Source: Eubacteriales bacterium
GTDB lineage: Bacteria > Bacillota > Clostridia > Saccharofermentanales > Fastidiosipilaceae
DNA length: 36,750 bases
Direction of reading: 5' to 3'
Assembly (NCBI GenBank): GCA_030537565.1
Contig: JAUNVS010000013.1
Coordinates: 1 to 36,750 of the forward strand
Each line of letters opens with the position of its first letter. The first letter of the stretch is position 1. The notes beneath the pieces are model-generated. The model was not told the origin of the DNA and searched no databases. It worked only from the letters and a program-made list of their open reading frames with translations. Positions 1 to 8,131 of the stretch are shown here, one piece after another. The translations under genes and the position numbers were made by a program.

Positions 1-1464
1 ATTGTTCTCGTTCCCGAAATATCACTGACCCCACAAATGATCGCCCGTTTCGAGGCTAGATTCCCAGGCCGCGTCGCTGTCATCCATTCACAGCAGCGTC
101 CCGCAGAGCGTCTGAAGACTTGGCAGGCGATTAAGCGGGGGGAGGTGTCAATAGTTTTAGGCCCTCGCTCGGCCGTGTTTGCGCCATTTAGTCGCCCAGC
201 ATTGATCCTCATCGATGAGGAGCATGAGGCTTCCTATGTCTCAAGCCAGCAAGTTCCAAGATACAGTGCCGTGAGTGTGGCGAGAATCCGCCAATTAAAA
301 AACCAAGGGATGTTGCTCCTTGCGTCGGCAACTCCAGCGGTCGAAGACTATGCCCGTGCCGAGGCTGGCGAATTTAAACTATTTGAACTGGAAGAGCGGG
401 CGACTGGTGTACGGATGCCGGAAGTGGAACTCTTAGATTTAAAAACAGATAAGCAGCTATTTGGACAAGCACCGATTAGTATTCGTGGTCTCAGTGAATT
501 AAAACGCTGTGTGGCGGCGGGTGAAAATGCGATGATTTTCCTTAATCGAAGAGGTTATGCACCGTTGCTGATCTGTAGTGAATGCGGTCAGACTGCGAGT
601 TGTCCGAATTGTTCGGTTCACTTGACCTATCATCGAAAAGAACATCGGCTCATTTGTCACTACTGTGGACATATGCAGGAGCGCCCTGCGCGCTGTCCCT
701 TCTGTGATGGTGCTCTTCAAGAGCTCGGGATGGGGACGGAGCGGATCTGTGAGTTTCTCACTGATTACTTTAATCCGAATCAGATTCTTCGCATGGATTC
801 AGATACGACTCGAAGTCGAGGGGCACATGCCGAAATTTTGCGACGTTTTCGAGAGGGAAAGGGCATGATTCTCGTGGGGACACAAATGATTGCCAAGGGT
901 CACGATTTTCCCAATTTGCGCTTCGTTCTCATCGCGGGGGTGGATTTCATGTTTTCGATGCAGGACCTTCGCGCAGATGAGCGGGCTTTTCAATTAATCA
1001 CCCAAGCGGCGGGACGTGCTGGTCGCGATTCCGAGCGGGGACGCGTTTTAGTTGAGGCTTATAATGTCGATCACTATGCACTCCATCATGCTCTGAAACA
1101 GGATTATCTCGCTTTTTATAAAGATGAGATTCGCATGCGCCGCTTGTTAAAGAAAGCACCCTACTATCATTTTCTGACGATTGTGATTAGTGGTCGTGAT
1201 GACGAAGAGACGAGAAAATATGCGGCGGATCTAGAGGCATCGCTTTATAAGCAATTGGAATCCGATCTTGCCGCAGGTAAAGACGGCCACTATCAGCGAA
1301 TTCCCCTCTCTCCAGCGCCGATTCATCTCTTAAATCAGCGCTATCGATGGCAGTTTGCCATAAAAGGGAATCGCGCATCGGAACTCAGACACTTAATGCG
1401 CAGCATCCAATTTCAACATCGTTCTAAGAATTGTAGTATCGCCTGCATAATGGACCCCGCTTAA
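1..1464 (+). CDS. priA: Primosomal protein N' (PriA helicase), 3' part
   Basis: PriA is the DEAH-type 3'-5' DNA helicase that recognises stalled forks and reloads the replicative helicase. The frame is open from base 1, beginning IVLVPEISLTPQ, so the gene runs off the left edge; the DNA-binding domain and Walker A motif lie outside the window. Visible are the DEEH Walker B box (LILIDEEHEASY, about residues 67-78 of the visible part), the cysteine-rich zinc-binding insert with paired Cys motifs (CSECGQTASCPNC, then CHYCG and CPFCDG), and the helicase C-terminal motifs GTQMIAKGHDFPN and QAAGRAGRD. It ends at TAA 1462-1464. It is followed by def and fmt, a pairing common in Clostridia and Bacilli. 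Nothing looks broken in the part that can be read. Confidence 0.96.
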   Translation: MVLVPEISLTPQMIARFEARFPGRVAVIHSQQRPAERLKTWQAIKRGEVSIVLGPRSAVFAPFSRPALILIDEEHEASYVSSQQVPRYSAVSVARIRQLKNQGMLLLASATPAVEDYARAEAGEFKLFELEERATGVRMPEVELLDLKTDKQLFGQAPISIRGLSELKRCVAAGENAMIFLNRRGYAPLLICSECGQTASCPNCSVHLTYHRKEHRLICHYCGHMQERPARCPFCDGALQELGMGTERICEFLTDYFNPNQILRMDSDTTRSRGAHAEILRRFREGKGMILVGTQMIAKGHDFPNLRFVLIAGVDFMFSMQDLRADERAFQLITQAAGRAGRDSERGRVLVEAYNVDHYALHHALKQDYLAFYKDEIRMRRLLKKAPYYHFLTIVISGRDDEETRKYAADLEASLYKQLESDLAAGKDGHYQRIPLSPAPIHLLNQRYRWQFAIKGNRASELRHLMRSIQFQHRSKNCSIACIMDPA

Positions 1465-1572
1465 TCCAGGGTGACGCTGGACGAATCCGGCCATGTCTTT
1501 GATAACTGTGTAAAAGTATCTACTTTTTAGAACATAGGTGGAAAAATAGACGGACAAGTCTCGAGTAGCGTT

Positions 1573-1578
1573 TATAAT
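1573..1578 (+). promoter_or_regulatory. Possible -10 element upstream of def
   Basis: A perfect TATAAT lies 38 bases before the def start in the 152-base priA-def gap. No good -35 is present at 16-18 bases; the best partner is TAGACG at 1548-1553 with a 19-base spacer (4 of 6 matches). The gap also holds an A/T-rich hairpin near 1512-1527 that is too weak to call a terminator. The downstream run def-fmt-rsmB-rlmN is packed enough to share one transcript. Confidence 0.3.
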
Positions 1579-1616
1579 GACTGGAGAAGATTTATTGAAA
1601 TGGATAGGAGTCATAT

Positions 1617-2069
1617 ATGGCGATTCGAAAAATCATTACCCTTGGTGATGATCGCTTGCGAAAGGTATCGAGAGAGGTGACGGATTTCGGTCCGCGCACC
1701 CAGCAAATCATCGACGATATGATCGATACTTTAGATGATTGTGGAAACGGCATCGGTCTATCGGCTGTTCAGGTCGGTATCTTACGCCGGATTTTTATCA
1801 TTGATATGAAGGATGGGACTGGTTGTCGTGTCTTCGTGAATCCGCGAATCGTTGCGACAGAGGGATCGGCTGTGGGCGAAGAAGGGTGTCTATCGATTCC
1901 AGGCCGCAGTGGTTACGTGGAGCGCCCACAGAAGGTGACGGTTGAGGCCTTTGATCGACATGGACAAGCGTTTACGTTGACGAAGACGGGGCTGTACGGT
2001 GTCTGTATCTGTCATGAATATGATCATCTCGAAGGTGTCTTATTCATTGATCGAGAAGTGGATGGTTAG
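1617..2069 (+). CDS. def: Peptide deformylase
   Basis: Removes the formyl group from the N-terminal formyl-methionine of nascent proteins at the ribosome. All three family motifs are present in the 150-residue protein: GIGLSAVQ (motif 1), EEGCLS (motif 2, with the metal-ligand Cys) and HEYDHLEG (motif 3, HExxH, two His ligands and the catalytic Glu). The length is typical of the short deformylases. The ATG at 1617 is preceded by TAGGAG at 1604-1609. The stop (TAG) is three bases before the TTG start of fmt, the enzyme that puts the formyl group on initiator tRNA, so the two opposing steps are translated together. Confidence 0.97.
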   Translation: MAIRKIITLGDDRLRKVSREVTDFGPRTQQIIDDMIDTLDDCGNGIGLSAVQVGILRRIFIIDMKDGTGCRVFVNPRIVATEGSAVGEEGCLSIPGRSGYVERPQKVTVEAFDRHGQAFTLTKTGLYGVCICHEYDHLEGVLFIDREVDG

Positions 2070-2072
2070 GTT

Positions 2073-3059
2073 TTGAAAAAAAAGCGTATTGTTTTTATGG
2101 GGACTGCGGACTTTGCCGCTACGATTCTTGAGAGGCTCATAGCCAGTGATCGCTATGAGCTTCCTTTTGTTGTCTCCCAGCCGGATCGCCCTGTTGGGCG
2201 CAAGCAGATTTTGATGCCAACTGCGGTCAAATCATTGGCGCTCGCGCACGGGATTGCTGTTGAACAGCCGACGAAGTTGCGAGATGGTCGCTTGGCGCAG
2301 CAGCTTCGTGATGCAGACGTGGACCTGATCTTGACGGCTTCCTATGGGCGACTCTTACCGGTCGACGTGCTCGCGGCGTCGGCGATGCCCCCAATCAATA
2401 TTCATGCTTCTTTACTCCCTAAATTCCGAGGTGCTTGCCCGATTCAAATGGCGATCCTTGAGGGCGAAAGTGAAACAGGAATTAGTTTTATTGAGATGGT
2501 CAAAGAGATGGATGCAGGAGCAGTTTATAGGCAGCTTCGCGTGCCAATTTCCGAGCGCATGACGTCGGCGCAACTCTTTGAAATTCTCGCCAATACCGCA
2601 GCTGAGGGACTGATCGACTTCCTCGAGGCCTACTTCAATTCTGAGTTGAGTCCTGAGCCTCAGGATCCTTCTGAGGTCAGTTTTGTTCGCATGCTGCGAA
2701 AAGAAGATGGGGCTTTAAATTTTAACGAAACGGCCGAGACGATCGATGCATGGGTGCGAGCATTTTCTGATTGGCCGGTGACATACTCGATACTCGAAGA
2801 CCGTCGAATCCAGATTCTCGCTGGGCAGATTGCGACAGATATCGAAGTGAAACTTGAAGCGCCAGGCACACTCGTTGTTCACAACAAAGGACTCTATGTT
2901 GCCTGCCGGGATGCCTATTATCAACTGCTTCAGATCAAACCAGCAGGATCTAAAATTCAGGACGTTCGCGATGTCTACCATGTGTATCGAAGTGGACAGC
3001 GGTTTGAATTTGATGCGAGCGTCGAGCCTGTGCGATCGACGAAGGAGCGTCAGTCTTGA
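2073..3059 (+). CDS. fmt: Methionyl-tRNA formyltransferase
   Basis: Transfers a formyl group from 10-formyl-tetrahydrofolate to Met-tRNA(fMet) for translation initiation. The 328-residue protein has the Rossmann start (RIVFMGTADFAATIL), the folate/active-site segment INIHASLLPKFRGACPIQ with catalytic Asn and His, and the downstream Asp in KEMDAGAVY; the C-terminal tRNA-binding domain follows from about residue 205. The start is TTG at 2073-2075, giving MKKKRIVF; no ATG lies closer to the conserved N-terminus. No strong ribosome binding site is visible, so coupling to def is likely. The TGA at 3057-3059 overlaps the TTG of the next gene (TTGA). FolD, encoded at 16627, supplies the folate pool this enzyme uses. 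Confidence 0.96.
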   Translation: MKKKRIVFMGTADFAATILERLIASDRYELPFVVSQPDRPVGRKQILMPTAVKSLALAHGIAVEQPTKLRDGRLAQQLRDADVDLILTASYGRLLPVDVLAASAMPPINIHASLLPKFRGACPIQMAILEGESETGISFIEMVKEMDAGAVYRQLRVPISERMTSAQLFEILANTAAEGLIDFLEAYFNSELSPEPQDPSEVSFVRMLRKEDGALNFNETAETIDAWVRAFSDWPVTYSILEDRRIQILAGQIATDIEVKLEAPGTLVVHNKGLYVACRDAYYQLLQIKPAGSKIQDVRDVYHVYRSGQRFEFDASVEPVRSTKERQS

Positions 3060-4417
3060 AGCCGCGTCAAGCCGCCGTGCTCTCTACGGCCAAAAATGAA
3101 CGTATTTTAGCTCTCGATTGTCTTCATGCGCTGCTCTATGAGGGGGCCTATTCCAACCTGGTCTTTAACGAGCGCGTGCGTCGCTCCAATTTGCCACCAG
3201 AGACTGTTTCGGCAGCGGCTGCGCTCTTTTATGGGAGCCTCGTAGAATCTGCAGCCCTGGACGAAGAAATTGCCGATAAGCTTCGAATTCCAATTTCTAA
3301 GCTAGATTCGCTGATCCACTGTCTCCTGCGTCTGGCATCTTACGAAATTCTGTTCATGGAGAAGCCTGCATACGCCAGCGTCTCTGAGGCTGTGAAATTG
3401 ACTCGAAAATTAGGTCTAAGCTCGGCGGCCTCTTTAGTTAATGCGGTACTTCGCAAAATCGCAAGTCATCCTTTGGACTGTGCGGGGCGCTCTCGCTTGG
3501 CAAACCTAGCGACGAATGCAGAGGTTTTTGGACGTCTTCGCACGGCACTCGGGGAGGAAGCTGCCGAGGCTTACCTGTTAACAAGCAAGCAAGCTCGGCC
3601 TCAAGCGTATAGATTTCGTGGTGGCGCAAGACAGTTAGAGCTCTTATTGGAAGAAGCCGAGGGTGCGTTAGCACCTGGGCGGATTTCACCACTATCAGTG
3701 ATTGAAGTGCGTGAGCGTCAGCGCTGGCCTAGGGCTTTGAGGGCGCGTATTGATCGCGATTTGATTCGGCAGGGTGAGTCAGCTAGCCTGCCTGCGATCG
3801 TCCTCGGTCCTCAGCCCGGTGAGCGAATTGCTGACTTTTGTGCTGCGCCCGGCAATAAGAGCCTCGAGATTCAAGATCTAAGAAATCACGAGGGGCAGCT
3901 AGCTGCATATGATCTTTATCCGCAGCGCCTGATGCTGATTGAAGCGCGCTTTAGGCGAGCAGGGCTTTCTGATGAGGCGATGGCCTTTCTTCATTTGAAG
4001 AGTCGGGATATGCGCACTGCCGATACGCTTCGTTTTCAGCGCATTCTCGTCGATGCACCGTGTTCTGCATTAGGCTTGTTGGCGACGAAGCCTGAGCTTC
4101 GCTATCGCAGTGAACCCGATGCACTGGCGAGTCTTCTTGAGATTCAAGCACAGCTTTTGGATTCTGCGGCGCAATCGCTCGAAGTTGGCGGTGTTCTCGT
4201 TTATTCGACTTGCAGTATCGACCGTGCCGAAAATCAAGATCAAATTGAAGCCTTTTTGACGAGACATCCGGAATTTGTTCGCGATTGTTTCTTTGATCCA
4301 CGGATCGGGCATGGTGACGAGCAGATATCTGAGTTGTTGATCGATCCATCGACGGGTGAAGCAGAGGGCTTTTACATGGCTAAGTTAAAAAAAAATGAGG
4401 AGAGTAGATTTGACTAA
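3056..4417 (+). CDS. rsmB: 16S rRNA (cytosine-967-C5) methyltransferase
   Basis: SAM-dependent m5C methylase of 16S rRNA. The 453-residue protein has an N-terminal NusB-like RNA-binding domain (about residues 10-145) and a C-terminal Rossmann methyltransferase. Visible motifs are the SAM loop ADFCAAPGNKS (residues 261-271; most bacterial RsmB proteins have PGGKT here), motif IV VDAPCSALGLL and motif VI YSTCS carrying the catalytic Cys. It starts at TTG 3056 with GAAGGAG about 9 bases upstream inside fmt and overlaps the fmt stop by four bases, so it is translationally coupled. The fmt-rsmB-rlmN order is a common Bacillota arrangement. The PGNK variant is found in other RNA m5C enzymes and is not expected to abolish activity. 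Confidence 0.93.
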   Translation: MKPRQAAVLSTAKNERILALDCLHALLYEGAYSNLVFNERVRRSNLPPETVSAAAALFYGSLVESAALDEEIADKLRIPISKLDSLIHCLLRLASYEILFMEKPAYASVSEAVKLTRKLGLSSAASLVNAVLRKIASHPLDCAGRSRLANLATNAEVFGRLRTALGEEAAEAYLLTSKQARPQAYRFRGGARQLELLLEEAEGALAPGRISPLSVIEVRERQRWPRALRARIDRDLIRQGESASLPAIVLGPQPGERIADFCAAPGNKSLEIQDLRNHEGQLAAYDLYPQRLMLIEARFRRAGLSDEAMAFLHLKSRDMRTADTLRFQRILVDAPCSALGLLATKPELRYRSEPDALASLLEIQAQLLDSAAQSLEVGGVLVYSTCSIDRAENQDQIEAFLTRHPEFVRDCFFDPRIGHGDEQISELLIDPSTGEAEGFYMAKLKKNEESRFD

Positions 4418-5474
4418 AACAGTAGGGCGAGTGTCCCTCTATGATTATGATCGAACGGATTGGCAGGCTTTTTGTCAAGCTAGGGGCTTGCCTAAATATC
4501 GGGGCACGCAGATTCATGAAGCACTAATGCGGGGTGCCAACCAAAGTTCACTCATGCAGAATATCCCCAACACGCTGAAGGCGGAGATTGATGCGGCATT
4601 TCCGAAGTCTGCGCTTAGTATTCGAAAACTACAAGTTTCTTCGATTGACGGTAGTCGAAAATATCTTTTCCAACTCCGTGATGGGGCAATGGTTGAAGCT
4701 GTGCTCATGCATTATCATCACGGTGCCTCGATTTGCTTGTCGACTCAGGTGGGCTGCTGCATGGGCTGTTACTTCTGTGCGTCATCACAGCTGGGCTTTG
4801 AACGCAATTTGTCAGCAGGAGAGATGCTCGAACAATTCGTTCTTGTTTCGAAAGAGGCTGGTCTACGAATCCACAATATGGTTTTAATGGGAATTGGTGA
4901 GCCACTAGATAATCTCGATGAAGTACTACGCTTTGTCGACTTGGTGAGTGATCCAAAGGGTGTCAATTTGGGCGCACGGCGGATCACAATCTCGACATCA
5001 GGACTCATTCCAGGGATCGATCGCTTGGCGGCTCTCAGACCTCAATTCACCCTGTCGATTTCCCTGCATGCCGCGGAACAGGCCAAGCGTGCTGAAATTA
5101 TGCCTATTGCAAATCGATATCCGCTCGATGAACTGATGGCGGCTTGTAAACGTTACCTTAAGGCGGGTGGCAAGCGTATTTCTTTTGAGTATATTTTATT
5201 GAGAGACTTTAACGACCGCGATGAAGATGCAGAGGCCCTAGCTCAATTGGTGAAGCCACTTCTCTGCCACGTTAATTTGATCCCGTCTAACGAGGTCCCC
5301 GGTAGTCGATATCACGCTTCGCGTAAGTCCCAAATTCGACGATTCCAGTCAATTGTTGAGTCTCATGGAATCCCATGTACTTTGCGGCGATCGCTGGGTC
5401 GTGATATCGAAGCGGCCTGTGGCCAACTGCGGCGCAGTGAAAAAGAAAAACACAGTTGTGGTGACATTTGCTAG
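4410..5474 (+). CDS. rlmN: Dual-specificity 23S rRNA/tRNA adenine-C2 methyltransferase
   Basis: Radical-SAM enzyme that makes m2A2503 in 23S rRNA and m2A37 in some tRNAs. Evidence is the CxxxCxxC iron-sulphur motif within VGCCMGCYFCASSQ, the GIGEPLDN segment, and the C-terminal AACGQL carrying the methyl-transferring Cys. I place the start at TTG 4410 (354 residues, LTKTVGRVSLYDYD) because AGGAG at 4398-4402 sits 7 bases before it. The in-frame ATG at 4395 has only A-runs upstream and would be separated from no ribosome binding site of its own. The gene then overlaps rsmB by 8 bases. An extra Cys beside the first cluster Cys (GCC) is a small peculiarity. The last residues (KEKHSCGDIC) form a short Cys-containing tail. 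Confidence 0.95.
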   Translation: MTKTVGRVSLYDYDRTDWQAFCQARGLPKYRGTQIHEALMRGANQSSLMQNIPNTLKAEIDAAFPKSALSIRKLQVSSIDGSRKYLFQLRDGAMVEAVLMHYHHGASICLSTQVGCCMGCYFCASSQLGFERNLSAGEMLEQFVLVSKEAGLRIHNMVLMGIGEPLDNLDEVLRFVDLVSDPKGVNLGARRITISTSGLIPGIDRLAALRPQFTLSISLHAAEQAKRAEIMPIANRYPLDELMAACKRYLKAGGKRISFEYILLRDFNDRDEDAEALAQLVKPLLCHVNLIPSNEVPGSRYHASRKSQIRRFQSIVESHGIPCTLRRSLGRDIEAACGQLRRSEKEKHSCGDIC

Positions 5475-5495
5475 AATGATCTTTGTATCTATTAT
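5468..5495 (+). promoter_or_regulatory. Possible promoter for the phosphatase-kinase genes
   Basis: TTGCTA (5468-5473) and TATTAT (5490-5495) are separated by 16 bases, at the very end of rlmN and in the 58-base gap ahead of the PP2C gene. Matches are 4 of 6 and 5 of 6 to the SigA consensus. The position is sensible, but this is pattern matching by eye. Confidence 0.3.
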
Positions 5496-5532
5496 GGGTA
5501 TTTAGGACTTAAGTGCTGGTGTCGGAGGCTTT

Positions 5533-6357
5533 GTGGACGAACGAAAACGGATACATATAGATTTTGTTTCCGGGACAGATCGTGGACTCGTTCGGATGAA
5601 TAACGAGGACGCCTGCCTCGTCGCCCAGCTGGAGAAAAAAGGCTACTGCATCGTCGTCTTAGCGGATGGGATGGGAGGACATCGAAAGGGAGATATAGCG
5701 AGTCGGCTTGCTGTTAACTCTGTGATTGAACGCCTATACCAAGAGCTCGAGGCCGATGATCCCGAGGAGGGCATCCGTCGCAAGATCGTCGAAGCGACTG
5801 AACGCGCCAATGTTAAGGTTTATCTTGAATCCGTTGCAGATGAAAGTATGAGTGGAATGGGGACGACTCTCCTCGTCGCCGTTGTCCATGATGGTGTAAT
5901 CCAAATTGGTAACATCGGGGATTCCCGTGCCTACTTTCTACGTGATGAGAAAGAGTTTTACCAGGTCACTCGCGACCACAGTTATGTCCAATATCTCATT
6001 GACCATGGCGATCTTAGTGAACGAGATGCTGAGCAGCATCCAGCCCGACATATGTTGGTGCGTGCGCTGGGGATGCCTGATTATGTAAATACAGACCTCT
6101 TCCGTTGGGAACTTAAACTCGGTGATCGCTGGCTATTTTGTAGCGATGGTCTCCACGGATATGTTCCAGCGATTGAAATAGCATCTATCTTACGCGAAGC
6201 GAAGTCCGCTTCATCCGCCGTGCAGGATCTTATTGATGCAGCGAATCGCGTCGGAGGACGCGATAATATCACGGTCATCGTCGGCTTTGTCGAAGAGCGT
6301 GATCCTCGCGAGATCCAAGATCCAAACTTGGAATCCCAAACTCAGGGATTCTCATAA
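5533..6357 (+). CDS. prpC: PP2C-family Ser/Thr protein phosphatase (PrpC/Stp)
   Basis: Metal-dependent phosphatase expected to reverse phosphorylation by the adjacent PASTA kinase. The 274-residue protein has the complete bacterial PP2C motif series: GLVRMNNEDA, LADGMGGHRKGD (metal-binding Asp and Gly), GMGTTLL, NIGDSRAYFL, FCSDGLHGYV and GGRDNITVIV with the last metal-ligand Asp. No signal peptide or membrane segment is seen, so it is cytosolic. The start is GTG 5533 with GGAGG at 5524-5528, a rather short spacing of four bases. The stop is ten bases before the kinase ATG, and the ribosome binding site of the kinase overlaps it, so the pair is co-expressed. Confidence 0.94.
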   Translation: MDERKRIHIDFVSGTDRGLVRMNNEDACLVAQLEKKGYCIVVLADGMGGHRKGDIASRLAVNSVIERLYQELEADDPEEGIRRKIVEATERANVKVYLESVADESMSGMGTTLLVAVVHDGVIQIGNIGDSRAYFLRDEKEFYQVTRDHSYVQYLIDHGDLSERDAEQHPARHMLVRALGMPDYVNTDLFRWELKLGDRWLFCSDGLHGYVPAIEIASILREAKSASSAVQDLIDAANRVGGRDNITVIVGFVEERDPREIQDPNLESQTQGFS

Positions 6358-6367
6358 GGAGCATGAC

Positions 6368-8131
6368 ATGCCAATACAGAATGGTTCAGTTTTAAATAAA
6401 CGCTATCGAATCATGCGTCTCGTTGGTTCAGGGGGGATGGCACAAGTCTATCTCGCCGAAGATCTGATGAATGGGCGCATGGTAGCTATTAAGGCTCTTA
6501 AAACGGAGCTAAATGATGACGAAGAATTCGTGCGCCGCTTCGATGCGGAGGCTCGCGCTGCATCAGCTCTCTCTCATGAAAATATCGTTAAGGTCCTGGG
6601 GGTTGGTGTCGATCTTGGCGTCCGGTATATGGTTCAAGAATTCGTGGATGGCGTTAGCTTAAAATCGCTAATTCAGCATTACAAGCGCATCGATTGGCGG
6701 GTGGCTGTTCCGATTTTCGTCCAGATTGCGATGGCGTTGCGATCCGCACATGCGGGAGGCGTGATTCATCGTGATATTAAGCCCCACAACATTCTCATAG
6801 ACCGCGAGAAAAAAGCGATGGTTACGGACTTCGGCATTGCCCGCGCTGGAAGTTCTGCTACCAATGGTCAGAGCGGTTCAACGCTTGGATCTGTTCACTA
6901 TTTTTCGCCCGAACAAGCTCGCGGTTCAATTGTCGGTGAAAAAGCGGACCTCTATTCCCTGGGAATTCTTATGTATGAGACGCTCACGGGTCGCCTGCCC
7001 TTCGATGGTGACACGGCTGTCGCCATTGCGATTAAGCATCTATCGACGGCTGCACAAGCGCCATGCGAAATCGAGGCGACGATCCCAAAGGGCTTGTCTG
7101 ACATTGTCTTAAAGTGTATGCAGAAATCCCCAGATGATCGCTATGCGTCTGCTGAGGACCTGATTAATGAGCTGGATGCCTTTATGATCAACCCCCAGGG
7201 GGTCTATGGGGTCGGCCTCGACCAAATGCGTCAGGAGCCTTCAGTTGAATCGCCTGTTGCTCTGCCCATTGTTGAGAAAAAAGTTCTGGATTACGAAGAT
7301 GTTCTCAGCCGACGCAAGCGTCGTCGCTTTAAGGATAGTGGCATTACGATCGCCATCGTCCTCTTATCATTCGCTCTACTCTTTGCGGTCTGTGTGTACT
7401 TTTATCGTTATATTCATGACTCCATTGAGCAGAGCGAGGCGACCGTTTACGTTATGCCAGACTTTAAAAACCAGCTGCTCGAGGATGCGATCGCTGAATT
7501 AGAGGAGAATAAGATCGAGCATAGTGTTCGGGAGGAATACTCCGAAGAAGTCGAGGCGGGTTACATCATTCGACAGAGTATCCCAGCGAAGGAGAAAATG
7601 GGTAAGCGCTCTTTGTCGCGCCAAGAGTTGGTGGTCTCTAAGGGCAGCGAGTTTGTGGCAATCGAGGATTTCACGGGCCAAGACGGCGAAGAAACGATGA
7701 GAATCCTGCGTGAGCTCGGACTAAAGGTGACACGAGTTCGTGAGGTGAACGCCAACGTCGCCGAAGGTCTGGTCATTGCGACGGATCCATTAGGCGGCTC
7801 AACTCTCAAAATTGGCGATGAGATTAAAGTTATAGTCTCGTCTGGCACACGTGACGTCCACGTTAGTGAGATGCAGCTCTTTGGGAATCAACTTGCAGAG
7901 GCTGTGAAGAAACTTGAATCGGAGAGCTTAAACGTTACGATTTCGGTCCCCGAAGGCTACGATGAATCCCAGCTCTATGTCAGTTCGATAAAAGATATTA
8001 CGGGAAACGAACTTCTCTGGAATGGTCAATTGGTAATCCAGACTGGAGATGCAGTCACGGTGGTTGGTCAGCCCTGGTCCTACTTCCATCCGCCGACGAC
8101 CGATGCTCCTGAGGAAGATAATGGTCAGTAA
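6368..8131 (+). CDS. prkC: PASTA-domain Ser/Thr protein kinase (PrkC/Stk1)
   Basis: Membrane eukaryotic-type kinase that senses muropeptides or lipid II and controls cell wall growth and dormancy exit in Bacillota. The 587-residue protein has an N-terminal kinase domain (about 12-275: glycine loop GSGGMAQVYLA, VAIK lysine, HRDIKPHN catalytic loop, DFGIAR, activation segment ending SPEQARG), one transmembrane helix at about 321-347 (ITIAIVLLSFALLFAVCVYF), and an extracellular part of about 230 residues with three PASTA-like repeats starting near residues 360, 430 and 497; the third is degenerate. The ATG at 6368 has AGGAG six bases upstream. The reading frame stays open further 5' into prpC, but those starts have no ribosome binding site. 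The last 11 bases overlap rsgA. Confidence 0.95.
   Translation: MPIQNGSVLNKRYRIMRLVGSGGMAQVYLAEDLMNGRMVAIKALKTELNDDEEFVRRFDAEARAASALSHENIVKVLGVGVDLGVRYMVQEFVDGVSLKSLIQHYKRIDWRVAVPIFVQIAMALRSAHAGGVIHRDIKPHNILIDREKKAMVTDFGIARAGSSATNGQSGSTLGSVHYFSPEQARGSIVGEKADLYSLGILMYETLTGRLPFDGDTAVAIAIKHLSTAAQAPCEIEATIPKGLSDIVLKCMQKSPDDRYASAEDLINELDAFMINPQGVYGVGLDQMRQEPSVESPVALPIVEKKVLDYEDVLSRRKRRRFKDSGITIAIVLLSFALLFAVCVYFYRYIHDSIEQSEATVYVMPDFKNQLLEDAIAELEENKIEHSVREEYSEEVEAGYIIRQSIPAKEKMGKRSLSRQELVVSKGSEFVAIEDFTGQDGEETMRILRELGLKVTRVREVNANVAEGLVIATDPLGGSTLKIGDEIKVIVSSGTRDVHVSEMQLFGNQLAEAVKKLESESLNVTISVPEGYDESQLYVSSIKDITGNELLWNGQLVIQTGDAVTVVGQPWSYFHPPTTDAPEEDNGQ

Noticed and set aside
1512..1527. A/T hairpin after priA as a terminator
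   Set aside because: The stem is short and almost only A-T pairs, with a T run of five inside the stem arm itself.
4395..4409. ATG at 4395 as the rlmN start
   Set aside because: Only an A-run is upstream, while TTG 4410 has AGGAG at seven bases; the ATG overlaps that binding site.
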